64,000 nt of DNA from Psychrobium sp. MM17-31 (GCF_022347785.1 NZ_JAKRGA010000001.1:682001-746000); one strand, 5' to 3'; positions 9,701-18,458 are shown, counted from the first letter of the stretch. Notes: generated by a model not told the origin, from the letters alone. Numbers and translations are program-made.

Positions 9701-12066
9701 ACTACAACGTCAGAATATCTAATGACAGGATCCGAATAAAAGTATCCGTCGTCCTTAATATCAACCATCGCCATCGCGTCAAACTGGGGACTATTCTCAA
9801 ATTCCTCTCTTACGTTATAGTCAGCCATTTTATAATTATCGACGCCAATATCAGCACTATTAAGAACACTCTGAATCAAGTCGTGACTAATCCCCTTTAC
9901 AATATCATTGGCCATATAAAATGGAGTTGGTTCTTTCCTAGCAATCACACTTATTTTTTCTAAGTATGATTGAGAAACTCCTTCCACAGGACGTTTAATG
10001 TAGCCGAGGCTCTTTTGTAGTATTGATTGCAAGGAAGAATTTGAAATATTAGTGTGCAAAGAAAAATTTAACGCTGGCCAATCTGGCACACTACTTTGCC
10101 TAAGCGCGCTAAATGACGAGCGCTGAGATTCTGGAATAAGTGCAGGACTTGTTAAGATTGCGTCAACATGACCTTGCTCCAACGCCTTTATAGCCTGCTC
10201 ATGATTCATTATCGTCCATTGTATCTGTGTTTGCTCAATCGACGATGTCAACACTCGATAAAGCAGTTCATCCACTGCAATAGCTAACTGCTTTGGTGCC
10301 AATAGTATTTCGTCTGCTAATGGGGCTTTCGAATACAAAGAAAGTAAAAGAGTCAAATATGGTTGAGATATTAAATCTGTCGTACCTGCTATTGTATTAT
10401 CGAGATTTACAGCAATGGATAAATCCATGTGATTTTCAGTAACTGCTTTAACTAAGTTAGCGCGTTCATCATGAATTAATACTAACTCAATCCCCGTCAT
10501 ACTAGCGATAGCATTTAGAATCGTTGCCGAGGCGCCAGTAAAGCTGCCGTTTTTTTGCCCCACGAGTTGCGGCCACATTTCACTACCAATAACCAAGCTT
10601 GGATTTTGTCGAATAAAAGACATTTCTTGTTGATTAAATAAAGCGTGCATCGGAGGTTCGGCTAACCAATTGTCAAAAAGCGCCTTGCGCTGTTTTTGCG
10701 TCAGAGAAGCTACTCCCTTACGCATTATCGAAGACACCGTTGCTTTCGACTTGGTCGTCGCTATCGCGAACTCGCCTCCAGAAACGGAAATCTGCTCTAG
10801 AATTTTTAGCTCATTGTGAAAATTATTGGCAACGCTTTCACTAACCATGATTCCAGCATCAGCTTTACCATCTAATACTGCTGCTGTTACTTCTTCATCA
10901 TTTTTAACAAACAATAACTTGGCTTCAGGAAAGCGTTTTTTAACGTATCCTAGCAATGCATCGCCGGCTAAAACGGCTATCGTGCGCCGACTTATATCGT
11001 CAACAGTGGCAATATTTTCGTTATTTCGGTGAGTGAATATCTCTGCCGGCCGATATAGATAGACGTCAGAAAAGTTAAACATACTATCTCGCTGCGCTGT
11101 AGGTGTTACCCCCATTAAGCTGTCGATTTCACCACGAGCAACTTGCTCTAATGCATCTTGCCAATTGTTATAGGTTTTTAGGTCAAATTGTATGCCCATG
11201 TTGTCGCTAATATAATCGAGCATCTCGGTGTGATAACCGATAATCTTTTTCTGTCTCGTAAAAAAGCTATAGGGATACCAATGCTCACTCACCACCACAC
11301 TGATTTTATTGTTATCTAACCAATGACGTTCTGTTGGTGTCAATGATGTCAGCTCCTCCAAATTTCGATAGCGTTGAAAAAGCTGCTGACGTGAATCTTC
11401 GTCAATATCTACGTAGTCAAACGGAGACTCCATCGAAGCATCAATCACTCCCATATAAAGCTCATTGGCAACATCAAAAGAAATAGCATCTTCAATCAAA
11501 TATGTGCTGTTGAGTTCATCGGCATAATTAATGCGAAGCGAATCCGCGTAAATAGCATCAACATCATACTCCTGAGCCGCTTGTAATAGATCTGCTACCG
11601 ATTGATAAGTCAACACGTTTTCATAGTGTTGAGGTAATGATGTAATTTGCGCTTTGCCAAAAGAATCTGCAGCTATACCAATTGTCTGGTGAGTAGATTG
11701 TTTGCTGTAATTTCGCACTCTATATAGCTGTATATTGCGCATGAACGGTTTGAACAAAGTCTGACGTTGGGCAACTGGAATTGCGTTAACCAGTTGACCA
11801 GTAACTATATCGACTTCGTTTTTGGAGAGTTGTTTAAGTTCTGCAACAGAATTTAACGCGATAAAATTAACACTGTGTTGATTATCCTGCTGCCATAAAC
11901 GCCAATAATCGACGATTAACCCTTGAGGATTTCCTGCATCATCGATGAATGAATACGGCGCAAAATTGGCATCAATCGCCACAGAAATTTTCTCTTGCTG
12001 CGCCGATGCAGCTCCATTAATCAAAAACGATAAAAAAGTAAAAGTGATGACAAGAAATTTAAGCAA
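6784..12066 (-). CDS. Giant sensor histidine kinase with five periplasmic solute-binding-like modules, PAS and HATPase
   Basis: The 1760-residue product has a signal peptide (about 1-22) and four SBP_bac_3-like modules at about 25-250, 252-475, 485-705 and 705-930. An unassigned segment of about 140 residues follows. A fifth module lies at about 1073-1295, then one membrane helix at about 1299-1320, a coiled coil, a PAS domain (about 1365-1490) and a kinase core. The H-box reads HEINTPVG with His1530; DDGKGI and GGSGLGLNI are the ATP-binding boxes. BvgS/EvgS kinases usually have two such modules. There is no receiver domain and no adjacent response regulator. The only start compatible with the signal peptide is TTG, preceded by AGGT. 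The ligands are unknown; amino acids or similar small solutes would be guesses. Confidence 0.85.
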   Translation of the reverse strand: MLKFLVITFTFLSFLINGAASAQQEKISVAIDANFAPYSFIDDAGNPQGLIVDYWRLWQQDNQHSVNFIALNSVAELKQLSKNEVDIVTGQLVNAIPVAQRQTLFKPFMRNIQLYRVRNYSKQSTHQTIGIAADSFGKAQITSLPQHYENVLTYQSVADLLQAAQEYDVDAIYADSLRINYADELNSTYLIEDAISFDVANELYMGVIDASMESPFDYVDIDEDSRQQLFQRYRNLEELTSLTPTERHWLDNNKISVVVSEHWYPYSFFTRQKKIIGYHTEMLDYISDNMGIQFDLKTYNNWQDALEQVARGEIDSLMGVTPTAQRDSMFNFSDVYLYRPAEIFTHRNNENIATVDDISRRTIAVLAGDALLGYVKKRFPEAKLLFVKNDEEVTAAVLDGKADAGIMVSESVANNFHNELKILEQISVSGGEFAIATTKSKATVSSIMRKGVASLTQKQRKALFDNWLAEPPMHALFNQQEMSFIRQNPSLVIGSEMWPQLVGQKNGSFTGASATILNAIASMTGIELVLIHDERANLVKAVTENHMDLSIAVNLDNTIAGTTDLISQPYLTLLLSLYSKAPLADEILLAPKQLAIAVDELLYRVLTSSIEQTQIQWTIMNHEQAIKALEQGHVDAILTSPALIPESQRSSFSALRQSSVPDWPALNFSLHTNISNSSLQSILQKSLGYIKRPVEGVSQSYLEKISVIARKEPTPFYMANDIVKGISHDLIQSVLNSADIGVDNYKMADYNVREEFENSPQFDAMAMVDIKDDGYFYSDPVIRYSDVVVTKAERNYLIQSLSDLNGKSVIAWQGAHKALEDEYRRMYSSANRPDNYRELEDQRQQLELLIANKVDAIVIDQTILRWYINQIDPNIVSELAIEHIISRDVPRYMAFKDKSLRDRFNAKLKVFKDSGKYQTVIRRYTQGAIRTQLKLTDLIANMLSKSLKEDDDVTIELLGKSFINLDFIEELTVTDNDGRKYKFGQRNNTAQHQLSRVVFLDNNVTELVGEVEVWFAPRKLSLAMANGHVIPHLSKYRHLKDYSFYQAVYRRLGYAKQNIRFTEQELAFIAQAPAIKYTDTNWRPLIFENNGVISGIVIDYLALISRKTGLTFEYVPSSTWDEAKQLFGYGVVDLLPSTGDDENTIGLQTKPYAKFNFAVVKRKSSGYIGSIQDIENDRVVAIEGFTPASLIKNQYPHIELVLAKSATEALSMVSRGEADAFVGHAAVAWHHIVEQFAHLTVVGITENHYAHRMMVQADNQLLYDILSKAVADLDYDETALIRNKWIDKQQVAKTDYELIIKIVFGFSFLLLIGYFFTRKLMMKNTLIEKTNQRLSSTIDDLTHMQQALTVKTKALQEQKENFESLFSDATLGSLLIQSGRIVDCNNALIGLLGYQDKNDLLFLSIDDFSPKEQPNGVNSTKQVIHYIKQCLTTGTMSFEWLLLTKAKKEVWCNVVLTRMKMNNSDVVHVVVSDISDRKALEQEILNHNLALQSTNKELEKSLADLNTAQRQLIESEKLASLGELVAGVAHEINTPVGIGMTGISHFCSITEDINSRYNQQKMSKKDFEKYLEQASSVANLVLRNLERTAQLVSSFKQVSVDQTSEEMRQFNMKEYIEEILISLSNILKHTNLDIQVNCDDNLLIYSYPGSFAQIISNLIINSNIHGYPDKESGVITVDIKLRGNTLSVVYKDDGKGISKKSLPKIFDPFYTTNRENGGSGLGLNIIYNIITSQLSGSIRCESTEGEGVTFFISYPVEPVK

Positions 12067-12176
12067 GACATTAACCTATGTCAGTGATGATGCCCTATAA
12101 AGAGTAGAATAAAAGTCTAATTATTCAACCGAGGTAGGTATTATTTGTGGGAAGTAAAAATAGGATAAAAAAATGC

Positions 12177-12203
12177 TAAAGTATTTAAAACTTCGGCCGA
12201 TAG
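12177..12203 (+). promoter_or_regulatory. Sigma-28 (FliA) flagellar-class promoter
   Basis: TAAAGTAT at 12177-12184, an 11-nt spacer, and GCCGATAG at 12196-12203. The established FliA consensus is TAAAGTTT-N11-GCCGATAA, so 14 of 16 positions match with exact spacing. The element lies 34 nt before the ATG of the downstream small gene. Confidence 0.85.
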
Positions 12204-12237
12204 TAAGATACTCACTCAACTAATTTTAGGGGTTGTT

Positions 12238-12432
12238 ATGGACGGAATTTCATCAGGAAAATACACACAAGGCGCAGAATTACTCAGTGCGTCTATGAGC
12301 AAGAGCCAGCAACAACAAGAAGGTAAAATGGCGCTAGCTCTAATTGAAGCAGCGGCTAGCTCCAGCCCAGCGCAGTCAAACCTGCCTTCACCAACCGCGA
12401 CTATGGGGAATCACATTAATATCAAGGTGTAG
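12238..12432 (+). CDS. Small YjfB-like putative motility protein (64 aa)
   Basis: A 64-residue Ser/Gln/Ala-rich protein with no membrane segment. It begins MDGISSG, has a central SASMSKSQQQQEGKMALAL helix and ends MGNHINIKV. This layout (short N-terminal MD start, Gln-rich amphipathic helix, terminal G-N-I-V/K tail) resembles the YjfB 'putative motility protein' family; the family match is by eye only. An AGGGG ribosome site sits 5 nt before the ATG. The near-consensus sigma-28 promoter upstream independently places it in the late flagellar/chemotaxis class. No flagellar structural gene is in the window, so it is a satellite of that regulon. The biochemical role is unknown. Confidence 0.72.
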   Translation: MDGISSGKYTQGAELLSASMSKSQQQQEGKMALALIEAAASSSPAQSNLPSPTATMGNHINIKV

Positions 12433-12461
12433 CCCTCACTGCGATTAAAAGAGTCCCATCA

Positions 12462-12504
12462 AAAAAGGCGATTGCGCTATTACAAGTAGCTCAATCGCCT
12501 TTTT
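12462..12504. terminator. Bidirectional terminator between the small motility gene and the diguanylate cyclase
   Basis: The arms AAAAAGGCGATTG and CAATCGCCTTTTT pair around a 17-nt loop, with A-rich and T-rich flanks, so it can act in both directions between these convergent genes. Confidence 0.8.
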
Positions 12505-12523
12505 AATTGCCATCGCTGTTAGC

Positions 12524-13543
12524 CTATAACGGCATAACGCGATTTCGTCCTTGCTCTTTCGCTTTGTATAAATAATCATCCGCTCGCGCGATAAAGCTGG
12601 TTAGATTGTCCCCAGCAACAAACTCAGAGACGCCAAAAGAGGCACTAATATGATCGATGAGCTTGGTAGTTCGCTTATCTCGCAAAGTAAGTTTATCCAC
12701 TAGTTTGCGCAAGGTTTCTGCATATTGTCTTGCTTGTCGTAAACCACTATTAGGAATAAGGATGGCAAACTCTTCGCCGCCAAATCGAAATGCCATAGCA
12801 CCATCGCGCGTTGCATCGAGTAAACGACGCCCTACTGCCTTTAATACCTGATCACCTAATAAATGACCGTAATCATCATTGAATTTCTTGAAATGATCGA
12901 TATCGGCAAGAATTAGACATAGCCCTTTATTGTCACTTTTAAGTAACGATGATAATTCAGTATCAAATGAATGACGATTGAGTAAACCGGTGAGTGAATC
13001 GTATAACGCTAGCTTTTGACTCTGTTGCAACTGCGCCTTAAGCGACTCAATCTCTTCTTTCGCTTTATCTAAACTATTGCTAAAAAACTGCGTTGCATTA
13101 CGTATGGCCTTTGAATCGCCATCTAACTCACGGATAAGTCCCATAACCTCTTCAATCGACCAGCCTTCATCTTCGACGCGATGAAGATTAGAAAAGGTTT
13201 TATCAATGGTGGTTTGGAATTTACTCGCATCAGTTGAAGTATCTTTTATCGATTGACCAAGTTCTAATAACATGGCCTCAACACTCTCGCGCATCTTCCA
13301 GGTACCAGATTCAATTTCATCGGCAACGAATCGGCGATATAGGGTTTGTGCTTGCACCTGCGGGAAAATAGGATAGTTCTTTAACAACTCATCAAGCTCA
13401 GAAGTTAATTGCTGATCATCATTGCCAACGTAGGAATACCACAAGGCATAATTCATTGGCGTTGTCGCCACATGATGTTTCATCATCAAGGGAACAACTT
13501 TCTTTAGCCGTTTGGTGGATTCGGCAAAAATATCATCACTCAT
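12524..13543 (-). CDS. Diguanylate cyclase (GGDEF) with N-terminal sensory region
   Basis: Predicted to make cyclic di-GMP from two GTP. The C-terminal domain shows LYDSLTGLLNR, LADIDHFKKFND and the active-site loop FRFGGEEFAIL, so catalysis looks intact. The N-terminal ~170 residues (for example TTPMNYALWYSYVGND) are the helical region found in many Vibrio, Shewanella and Pseudomonas GGDEF proteins. No membrane helix is seen, so it is probably cytoplasmic. The inhibitory RxxD site, expected five residues before GGEEF, reads RDGA, so product inhibition may be weak. I chose the ATG at 13543 (339 aa) over an upstream in-frame start because AGAGAG precedes it. Confidence 0.9.
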   Translation of the reverse strand: MSDDIFAESTKRLKKVVPLMMKHHVATTPMNYALWYSYVGNDDQQLTSELDELLKNYPIFPQVQAQTLYRRFVADEIESGTWKMRESVEAMLLELGQSIKDTSTDASKFQTTIDKTFSNLHRVEDEGWSIEEVMGLIRELDGDSKAIRNATQFFSNSLDKAKEEIESLKAQLQQSQKLALYDSLTGLLNRHSFDTELSSLLKSDNKGLCLILADIDHFKKFNDDYGHLLGDQVLKAVGRRLLDATRDGAMAFRFGGEEFAILIPNSGLRQARQYAETLRKLVDKLTLRDKRTTKLIDHISASFGVSEFVAGDNLTSFIARADDYLYKAKEQGRNRVMPL

Positions 13544-13653
13544 AATTAACTCTCTGTAAAAAACAGTCGCCTGCGACAGCAACTGTCAAAGAAAACAACG
13601 CTCTGCGAAAACTATAGCCCTATCATAGCGTAATTAAATCTTGCACACCCAAT

Positions 13654-14541
13654 TTATTCAATGAGTTGTGAGACAGATTGATCTGTTTTCTGTTGTAGAT
13701 AGTGCCACAGCGTCTTAACTCGTAATAACTCCATTCTGTCACGCGGCGCTGCTATCCAAAATTGACGCATTATATCCAAAGTATTTGGTAAAACTTCGAC
13801 CAGTCCTTGTTTTCGATTAGCGAGGAAGCACGGCAAAATTGCAATGCCCATACCGCTTTCTACCGCTGTTGCCTGTGCAATAACACTAGTGCTTCTAAAA
13901 CGCGGCGTAATATGAGGTAAAAACTGCTCCAAGTAACACAGCTGACGGCTAAAAATAAGATCGTCGACATAACCTATCATGTCGTGATTAACCAGTGATT
14001 CCATATTGTTGACTGCGCCGCGACGAGTGAGGTAATTCTCACTGGCGTAGAGTTTTAAACGATAATCACACAGTTTAGCAACGACTAAAGATTCACTGGT
14101 CGGCTTATCGATAGTAATCGCAATGTCTGCTTCGTGATGCGCCAGTTTAACGGAGCGCTGCAGTGGCAAAAGCTCAATATTGATTTGCTGATGCTCATCC
14201 ATAAATTCAGGCAACTGACTGGCAATAAAATAGTTACCAAAGGCATCTGTGGTTCCTAAACGGATATCACCATATTGCTGTAAATTCTTGCCTTGCAATA
14301 ATTCAATGGCACTTTGGGTTTTTTGCTCCATTTCGAGGGCGGTTTGCAATAATTTGCTACCGTGTTGCGTCAATTTATGACCTTGATTTTCTCGGGTGAA
14401 CAACTGAGTTCCCAAGGCTGACTCCAACTTATGAAGGCGACGGGAAACCGTAGAAGAGTCAATTCCAAGGCGCTTTGATGCGCCTGTGAGCGTTTCACTT
14501 TTCGCCACTTCCAAAAATATTTTTAAGTCTTCCCAATTCAT
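13654..14541 (-). CDS. LysR-family transcriptional regulator, divergent from mmsA
   Basis: Typical LysR layout: an N-terminal winged helix (WEDLKIFLEVAKSETLTGASKRLGIDSSTVSRRLHKLE region) and a periplasmic-binding-fold effector domain. The family start MNWEDLKIF is at 14541, giving 295 aa; upstream in-frame starts lack support. It is divergently transcribed from the methylmalonate-semialdehyde dehydrogenase gene with 127 nt between them, the usual arrangement for a LysR regulator and its target. Control of mmsA is therefore an inference from position. Confidence 0.88.
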   Translation of the reverse strand: MNWEDLKIFLEVAKSETLTGASKRLGIDSSTVSRRLHKLESALGTQLFTRENQGHKLTQHGSKLLQTALEMEQKTQSAIELLQGKNLQQYGDIRLGTTDAFGNYFIASQLPEFMDEHQQINIELLPLQRSVKLAHHEADIAITIDKPTSESLVVAKLCDYRLKLYASENYLTRRGAVNNMESLVNHDMIGYVDDLIFSRQLCYLEQFLPHITPRFRSTSVIAQATAVESGMGIAILPCFLANRKQGLVEVLPNTLDIMRQFWIAAPRDRMELLRVKTLWHYLQQKTDQSVSQLIE

Positions 14542-14600
14542 TATTGCTACTAACGTATTAACCATTGCATATTTGCAAGACTGCCTTGCATCAACATCTA

Positions 14601-14629
14601 TTGTCAAGGATTAAACTGCTAGCTATGCT
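14601..14629 (+). promoter_or_regulatory. Promoter for mmsA
   Basis: TTGTCA (14601-14606), a 17-nt spacer and TATGCT (14624-14629). A CTAGC-N7-GCTAG inverted repeat overlaps the -10 and could be part of a LysR site. It lies in the 127-nt divergent region shared with the LysR gene. Confidence 0.5.
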
Positions 14630-14668
14630 GGCTAGATACTTACAAATATAACTATAGGAAGATCCTCC

Positions 14669-16168
14669 ATGACTATTCGCCGCATCCCGATGCTTATTAA
14701 TGGTGAGCACGTTCAATCAACCACAGATCGTTGGTTAGATGTTTTAAATCCAGCTAATCAAGAAGTGGTAGCACAAGTGCCACTAGCAACATTAGAAGAA
14801 GTTGACGGTGCCATTGAAAATGCTCACGCCGCATTCCAGTCGTGGAAAAAAGTCTCTCTGGGTCAGCGCATGCGTATCATGCTTAAACTTCAGCAACTCA
14901 TTCGCGAGAACACGTCAAAGCTTGCTGAGTTAATTACTTTAGAGCACGGTAAAACGCTGCCAGATGCCGAAGGTGAAGTAGCGCGCGGTTTAGAAGTTGT
15001 TGAACACGCTTGTTCAATAACCTCTCTAGCGCTTGGCGAAATGGCCAACAATGTTGCAGGTCACATTGACGTTCACACCTTGAAAAAGCCACTAGGTGTT
15101 GGCGCAGGTATCACCGCATTTAACTTCCCAGTAATGCTACCTTGTTTTATGTTCCCACTAGCACTAGCGACTGGTAACACCTTCGTTTTAAAACCGTCTG
15201 AACAAGATCCTTCATCGTCGCTATTCCTTGCAGAGCTTGCACTGGAAGCTGGTATCCCAGCTGGTGTCCTTAATGTTGTGCACGGCGGGCCAGAAGTTGC
15301 TGATCGTTTGTGTTCTCACCCACTAATTAAAGCGGTTTCATTTATCGGTTCGAGCCATGTCGGTAAACACATTTACGAACGCGCAAGCCATTACGACAAA
15401 CGCGCACAATGTATGATGGGAGCGAAAAACCACTGTATCATCATGCCTGATTGTGACAAAGAACAAGCGATTAACAACATTCTAGGCGCAGCCTATGGCG
15501 CAGCTGGCCAGCGTTGTATGGCAAACTCAGTTGTTATTTTAGTGGGTAAAACACAAGAATGGCTTGAAGAAATTGCCCAGCGCAGTCACGAAATGAAAGT
15601 TGGCCCTGGTAGCGATCGCAGTGCAGATTTAGGTCCTGTTATTACGCCTGCCGCGAAAAACCGTATTACCGGCCTCATCACTAGCGGTGTCGATCAAGGT
15701 GCAACCTTAATGGTTGATGGCCGTGATTGCGTGGTAGACGGCTACGAAAGCGGCAACTTCGTTGGCCCAACCATGTTTAGTGATGTTAAAACTGACATGG
15801 ATATTTACACTCAAGAGATTTTCGGCCCAGTATTATTAGTACTTAATGCCGATACTTTTGAAGAGGCAATTGAGATCCTAAACGCTAATCCAAACGGAAA
15901 CGGTGCATCAATCTTTACTAACTCAGGTTACTACGCGCAGCGTTTTGAAAACGAAGCCGATGCCGGTCAACTTGGTATTAATATTCCAATTCCAGTACCA
16001 GTAGCTTACTTTAGCTTTACTGGCTCACGCGCCTCTAAACTTGGTGATTTAGGACCAAATGGTAAACAAGCAATTGCGTTCTGGACCCAAACCAAAACAG
16101 TATCTACTCGCTGGTTTGCCCCGGGTGAAGATGCTGGTGAAGTTAACACGACAATTACCATGAAGTAA
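14669..16168 (+). CDS. mmsA: CoA-acylating methylmalonate-semialdehyde dehydrogenase
   Basis: Oxidises methylmalonate semialdehyde to propionyl-CoA (and malonate semialdehyde to acetyl-CoA) with NAD and CoA, at the end of valine, thymine and inositol breakdown. The 499-residue product has the full family length. GVGAGITAFNFPVMLP and the catalytic segment GAAGQRCMANS (Cys283) are diagnostic of MMSDH rather than other aldehyde dehydrogenases. A good AGGA site precedes the ATG. No other valine-catabolism gene is next to it; the neighbour is a divergent LysR gene. Confidence 0.93.
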   Translation: MTIRRIPMLINGEHVQSTTDRWLDVLNPANQEVVAQVPLATLEEVDGAIENAHAAFQSWKKVSLGQRMRIMLKLQQLIRENTSKLAELITLEHGKTLPDAEGEVARGLEVVEHACSITSLALGEMANNVAGHIDVHTLKKPLGVGAGITAFNFPVMLPCFMFPLALATGNTFVLKPSEQDPSSSLFLAELALEAGIPAGVLNVVHGGPEVADRLCSHPLIKAVSFIGSSHVGKHIYERASHYDKRAQCMMGAKNHCIIMPDCDKEQAINNILGAAYGAAGQRCMANSVVILVGKTQEWLEEIAQRSHEMKVGPGSDRSADLGPVITPAAKNRITGLITSGVDQGATLMVDGRDCVVDGYESGNFVGPTMFSDVKTDMDIYTQEIFGPVLLVLNADTFEEAIEILNANPNGNGASIFTNSGYYAQRFENEADAGQLGINIPIPVPVAYFSFTGSRASKLGDLGPNGKQAIAFWTQTKTVSTRWFAPGEDAGEVNTTITMK

Positions 16169-16188
16169 TAACTTAGTCCAATCAATAA

Positions 16189-16222
16189 AAAGGCCCGCTA
16201 ATCATATGATTAGCGGGCCTTT
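16189..16222. terminator. Bidirectional terminator between mmsA and the S46 peptidase gene
   Basis: A perfect 34-nt palindrome centred on CATATG, with AAAGGCCCGCTAATCA as its left arm and its exact complement as the right arm. It serves the two convergent genes. Confidence 0.9.
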
Positions 16223-16238
16223 GTTTTGAAATGAACGA

Positions 16239-18458
16239 TTACTTCACAATCTTCATTTCTTCAATCAGATTATCAGCACCGTATTGCTCCATTAACCACA
16301 ACATGTAACGCACATCAACATGAATAGCGCGAGTAATACGTGGGTTAAAGTACCAATCTTTAGTGATTGACTCATATGTTGAATCGAAGTTTAAGCCAAC
16401 TAATTCACCGCGAGCATTCATAACTGGCGAGCCAGAGTTACCACCTGTAGTATCAGCGCTTGATAAGAAGTTAACTGGTACAGAGTTAAACTCGTTTAAG
16501 ATCTTCTCGTGACAACCAAACAGCTTACAATGCCACTTCGATGGGAATTGTTTCTCCACATACTTTTGTGCGTAACTGCCGTAGTCGCGATCATTAATCG
16601 CTTTAACGATTGTCTCAGGGGCATCAAACGGGAATACACCTGTTGCTTTAGCCGCTAACCCTTCAAGTGACGTAAATGGTGTTTTGTATACGCCGTCTAC
16701 CGCTGGGTAACCGTCGACTGTGCCGAACGTTACACGCAGGGTGCCGTTCGCATCTGGGTATACAGGCTTACCAAGGCTACGATTGAATGCAATAATCGCT
16801 TTCATGTACTCAGGACGTACTTGCGCTAATTGACCAGCCATTTCTTTATCTTGTGCTTCGCGTTTCATGTTTGAGTCGTAAAGCGCTACGGCTAGCTTAA
16901 TAAAGGCATCGTCGGAGTTTTCAAAATCAGCCACCGATTTGCCAACCCACGCTAAGCGCGTGTCGTAATCAGCCAGTGAAGACTTAGCGTAGATTGCTGC
17001 CAATTTATCGTGAATTTGTGCATCAGTCATATCCGCAGTCAAACCTAGGGCTTTATTAAATGCTTCAATTGTTACTGCGTCACCTTGCTTGAGGTATTCG
17101 CTGATGTACATCGTCCACAATGCTAGATCAACATTGGCATCGAAACGCGTTTTAAGACGTTTAAGGCCAGATTTAATGCGATTGATATCGCGCGCTTGAT
17201 ACCCTGCCTCACGCTCGCTATCTGGTTTTTGGCTTTCTTTGGCTAAACGATAAAGCGTATTTGCACTGCGCAATAAGCTAGAGCTTGCAGCATATCTAGC
17301 ATAGAAGGCGCGCTTCGCATTAGCTTGGTTTTGCTCGATTAACTTAGATAGCTCACCGTGGGTGAGTGAATATTGCTGACGTGATTTATCTTGAGCAATC
17401 CAATTTAATAGATCTTGCTCTTGCTTAAGCTTGATACCGTGAATGTCAGTCACTTTAAAACCATCCATTAATCCCATGCGTTTTTTCATGCGATTGTTGA
17501 TGCTTTTAACAGTTGAAGAATATTTCACTTCAAGTGCTGGATTGCCTTTAGTGGCATCGGCAATGGTAGCAAGGGTTTTGTTGTACATATCAACTTGGGC
17601 AGGATAGCTCCAGCTACCGGCAAAATCGATTTCACTAGCCAGCTTATAACGGCTAGTGCTGCCTGGGTAACCCGCTAAAATAATACCGTCACCTTTCTTA
17701 ACACCATCGCGGTTTACCGTAAGGTATGACTTTGGCTTAAATGGCACATTGTCTTTGCTGTAGTTGGCGCTTTTACCATCTTTATCAACATATGCACGCA
17801 AGAACGTAAAATCAGCAGTATGACGTGGGTATTCGAAATTATCGATATCGCCACCGAAGTTACCTAATGAATCAGGTGGCGCGTAGACTAGACGCACATC
17901 TTTGATCATAAGCTGTTTTAACAAGAAATATTCCATGCCGTGATGGAATGAACGTACGCTACAGCGATAGTCATCACTGGTCTCACAAGCTTTAACTAGT
18001 GCTTTGCGTTTGCTAGCAATGGCATCAAATCGCGCTTTCCCCGTTAGTTCACCTAAATCGCCAACCACTTTATCGGTAACATCGGTCACTTCTTCGGTGA
18101 TGTAAACGCGTTGACGCGGGCCGCCTGATAATTCTTCAGCCATTGATTTGGCCAAAAACCCCTTCTTGATTAGGTTATTTTCTGGCGTTGAGTTATTAGC
18201 GATAGCGCCATAAGCACAGTGATGGTTAGTCACTACCAAACCATTTGGCGATACGAAAGAAGCAGAACAACCGCCTAAACCAACAACGGCATTGAGCGGA
18301 TATTGATCAAGTGAAGACACTTGCTCGGCCGATAATTCCATACCGATGCGATCAAATTCGCTTTGCAGTTTTTTAATTTGATGAGGTTGCCATTGACCTT
18401 CATCAGCGATGGCACCAAACGCAGTAAGCGCGGCGGCCAGTGAGATAATTTTTTTCAT
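16239..18458 (-). CDS. S46-family serine dipeptidyl-peptidase, exported
   Basis: S46 enzymes (DPP7/DPP11 type) release dipeptides from the N-terminus of peptides in the periplasm. The 739-residue product starts with a signal peptide (about 1-18). The trypsin-like catalytic His lies in SPNGLVVTNHHCAYGAI and the nucleophile Ser675 in TTGGNSGSPV. The family specificity position 18 residues after the nucleophile is Gly in DPP7 and Arg in DPP11; here it is Ser (GLNFDS), so substrate preference cannot be assigned. The gene appears monocistronic. Confidence 0.92.
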   Translation of the reverse strand: MKKIISLAAALTAFGAIADEGQWQPHQIKKLQSEFDRIGMELSAEQVSSLDQYPLNAVVGLGGCSASFVSPNGLVVTNHHCAYGAIANNSTPENNLIKKGFLAKSMAEELSGGPRQRVYITEEVTDVTDKVVGDLGELTGKARFDAIASKRKALVKACETSDDYRCSVRSFHHGMEYFLLKQLMIKDVRLVYAPPDSLGNFGGDIDNFEYPRHTADFTFLRAYVDKDGKSANYSKDNVPFKPKSYLTVNRDGVKKGDGIILAGYPGSTSRYKLASEIDFAGSWSYPAQVDMYNKTLATIADATKGNPALEVKYSSTVKSINNRMKKRMGLMDGFKVTDIHGIKLKQEQDLLNWIAQDKSRQQYSLTHGELSKLIEQNQANAKRAFYARYAASSSLLRSANTLYRLAKESQKPDSEREAGYQARDINRIKSGLKRLKTRFDANVDLALWTMYISEYLKQGDAVTIEAFNKALGLTADMTDAQIHDKLAAIYAKSSLADYDTRLAWVGKSVADFENSDDAFIKLAVALYDSNMKREAQDKEMAGQLAQVRPEYMKAIIAFNRSLGKPVYPDANGTLRVTFGTVDGYPAVDGVYKTPFTSLEGLAAKATGVFPFDAPETIVKAINDRDYGSYAQKYVEKQFPSKWHCKLFGCHEKILNEFNSVPVNFLSSADTTGGNSGSPVMNARGELVGLNFDSTYESITKDWYFNPRITRAIHVDVRYMLWLMEQYGADNLIEEMKIVK

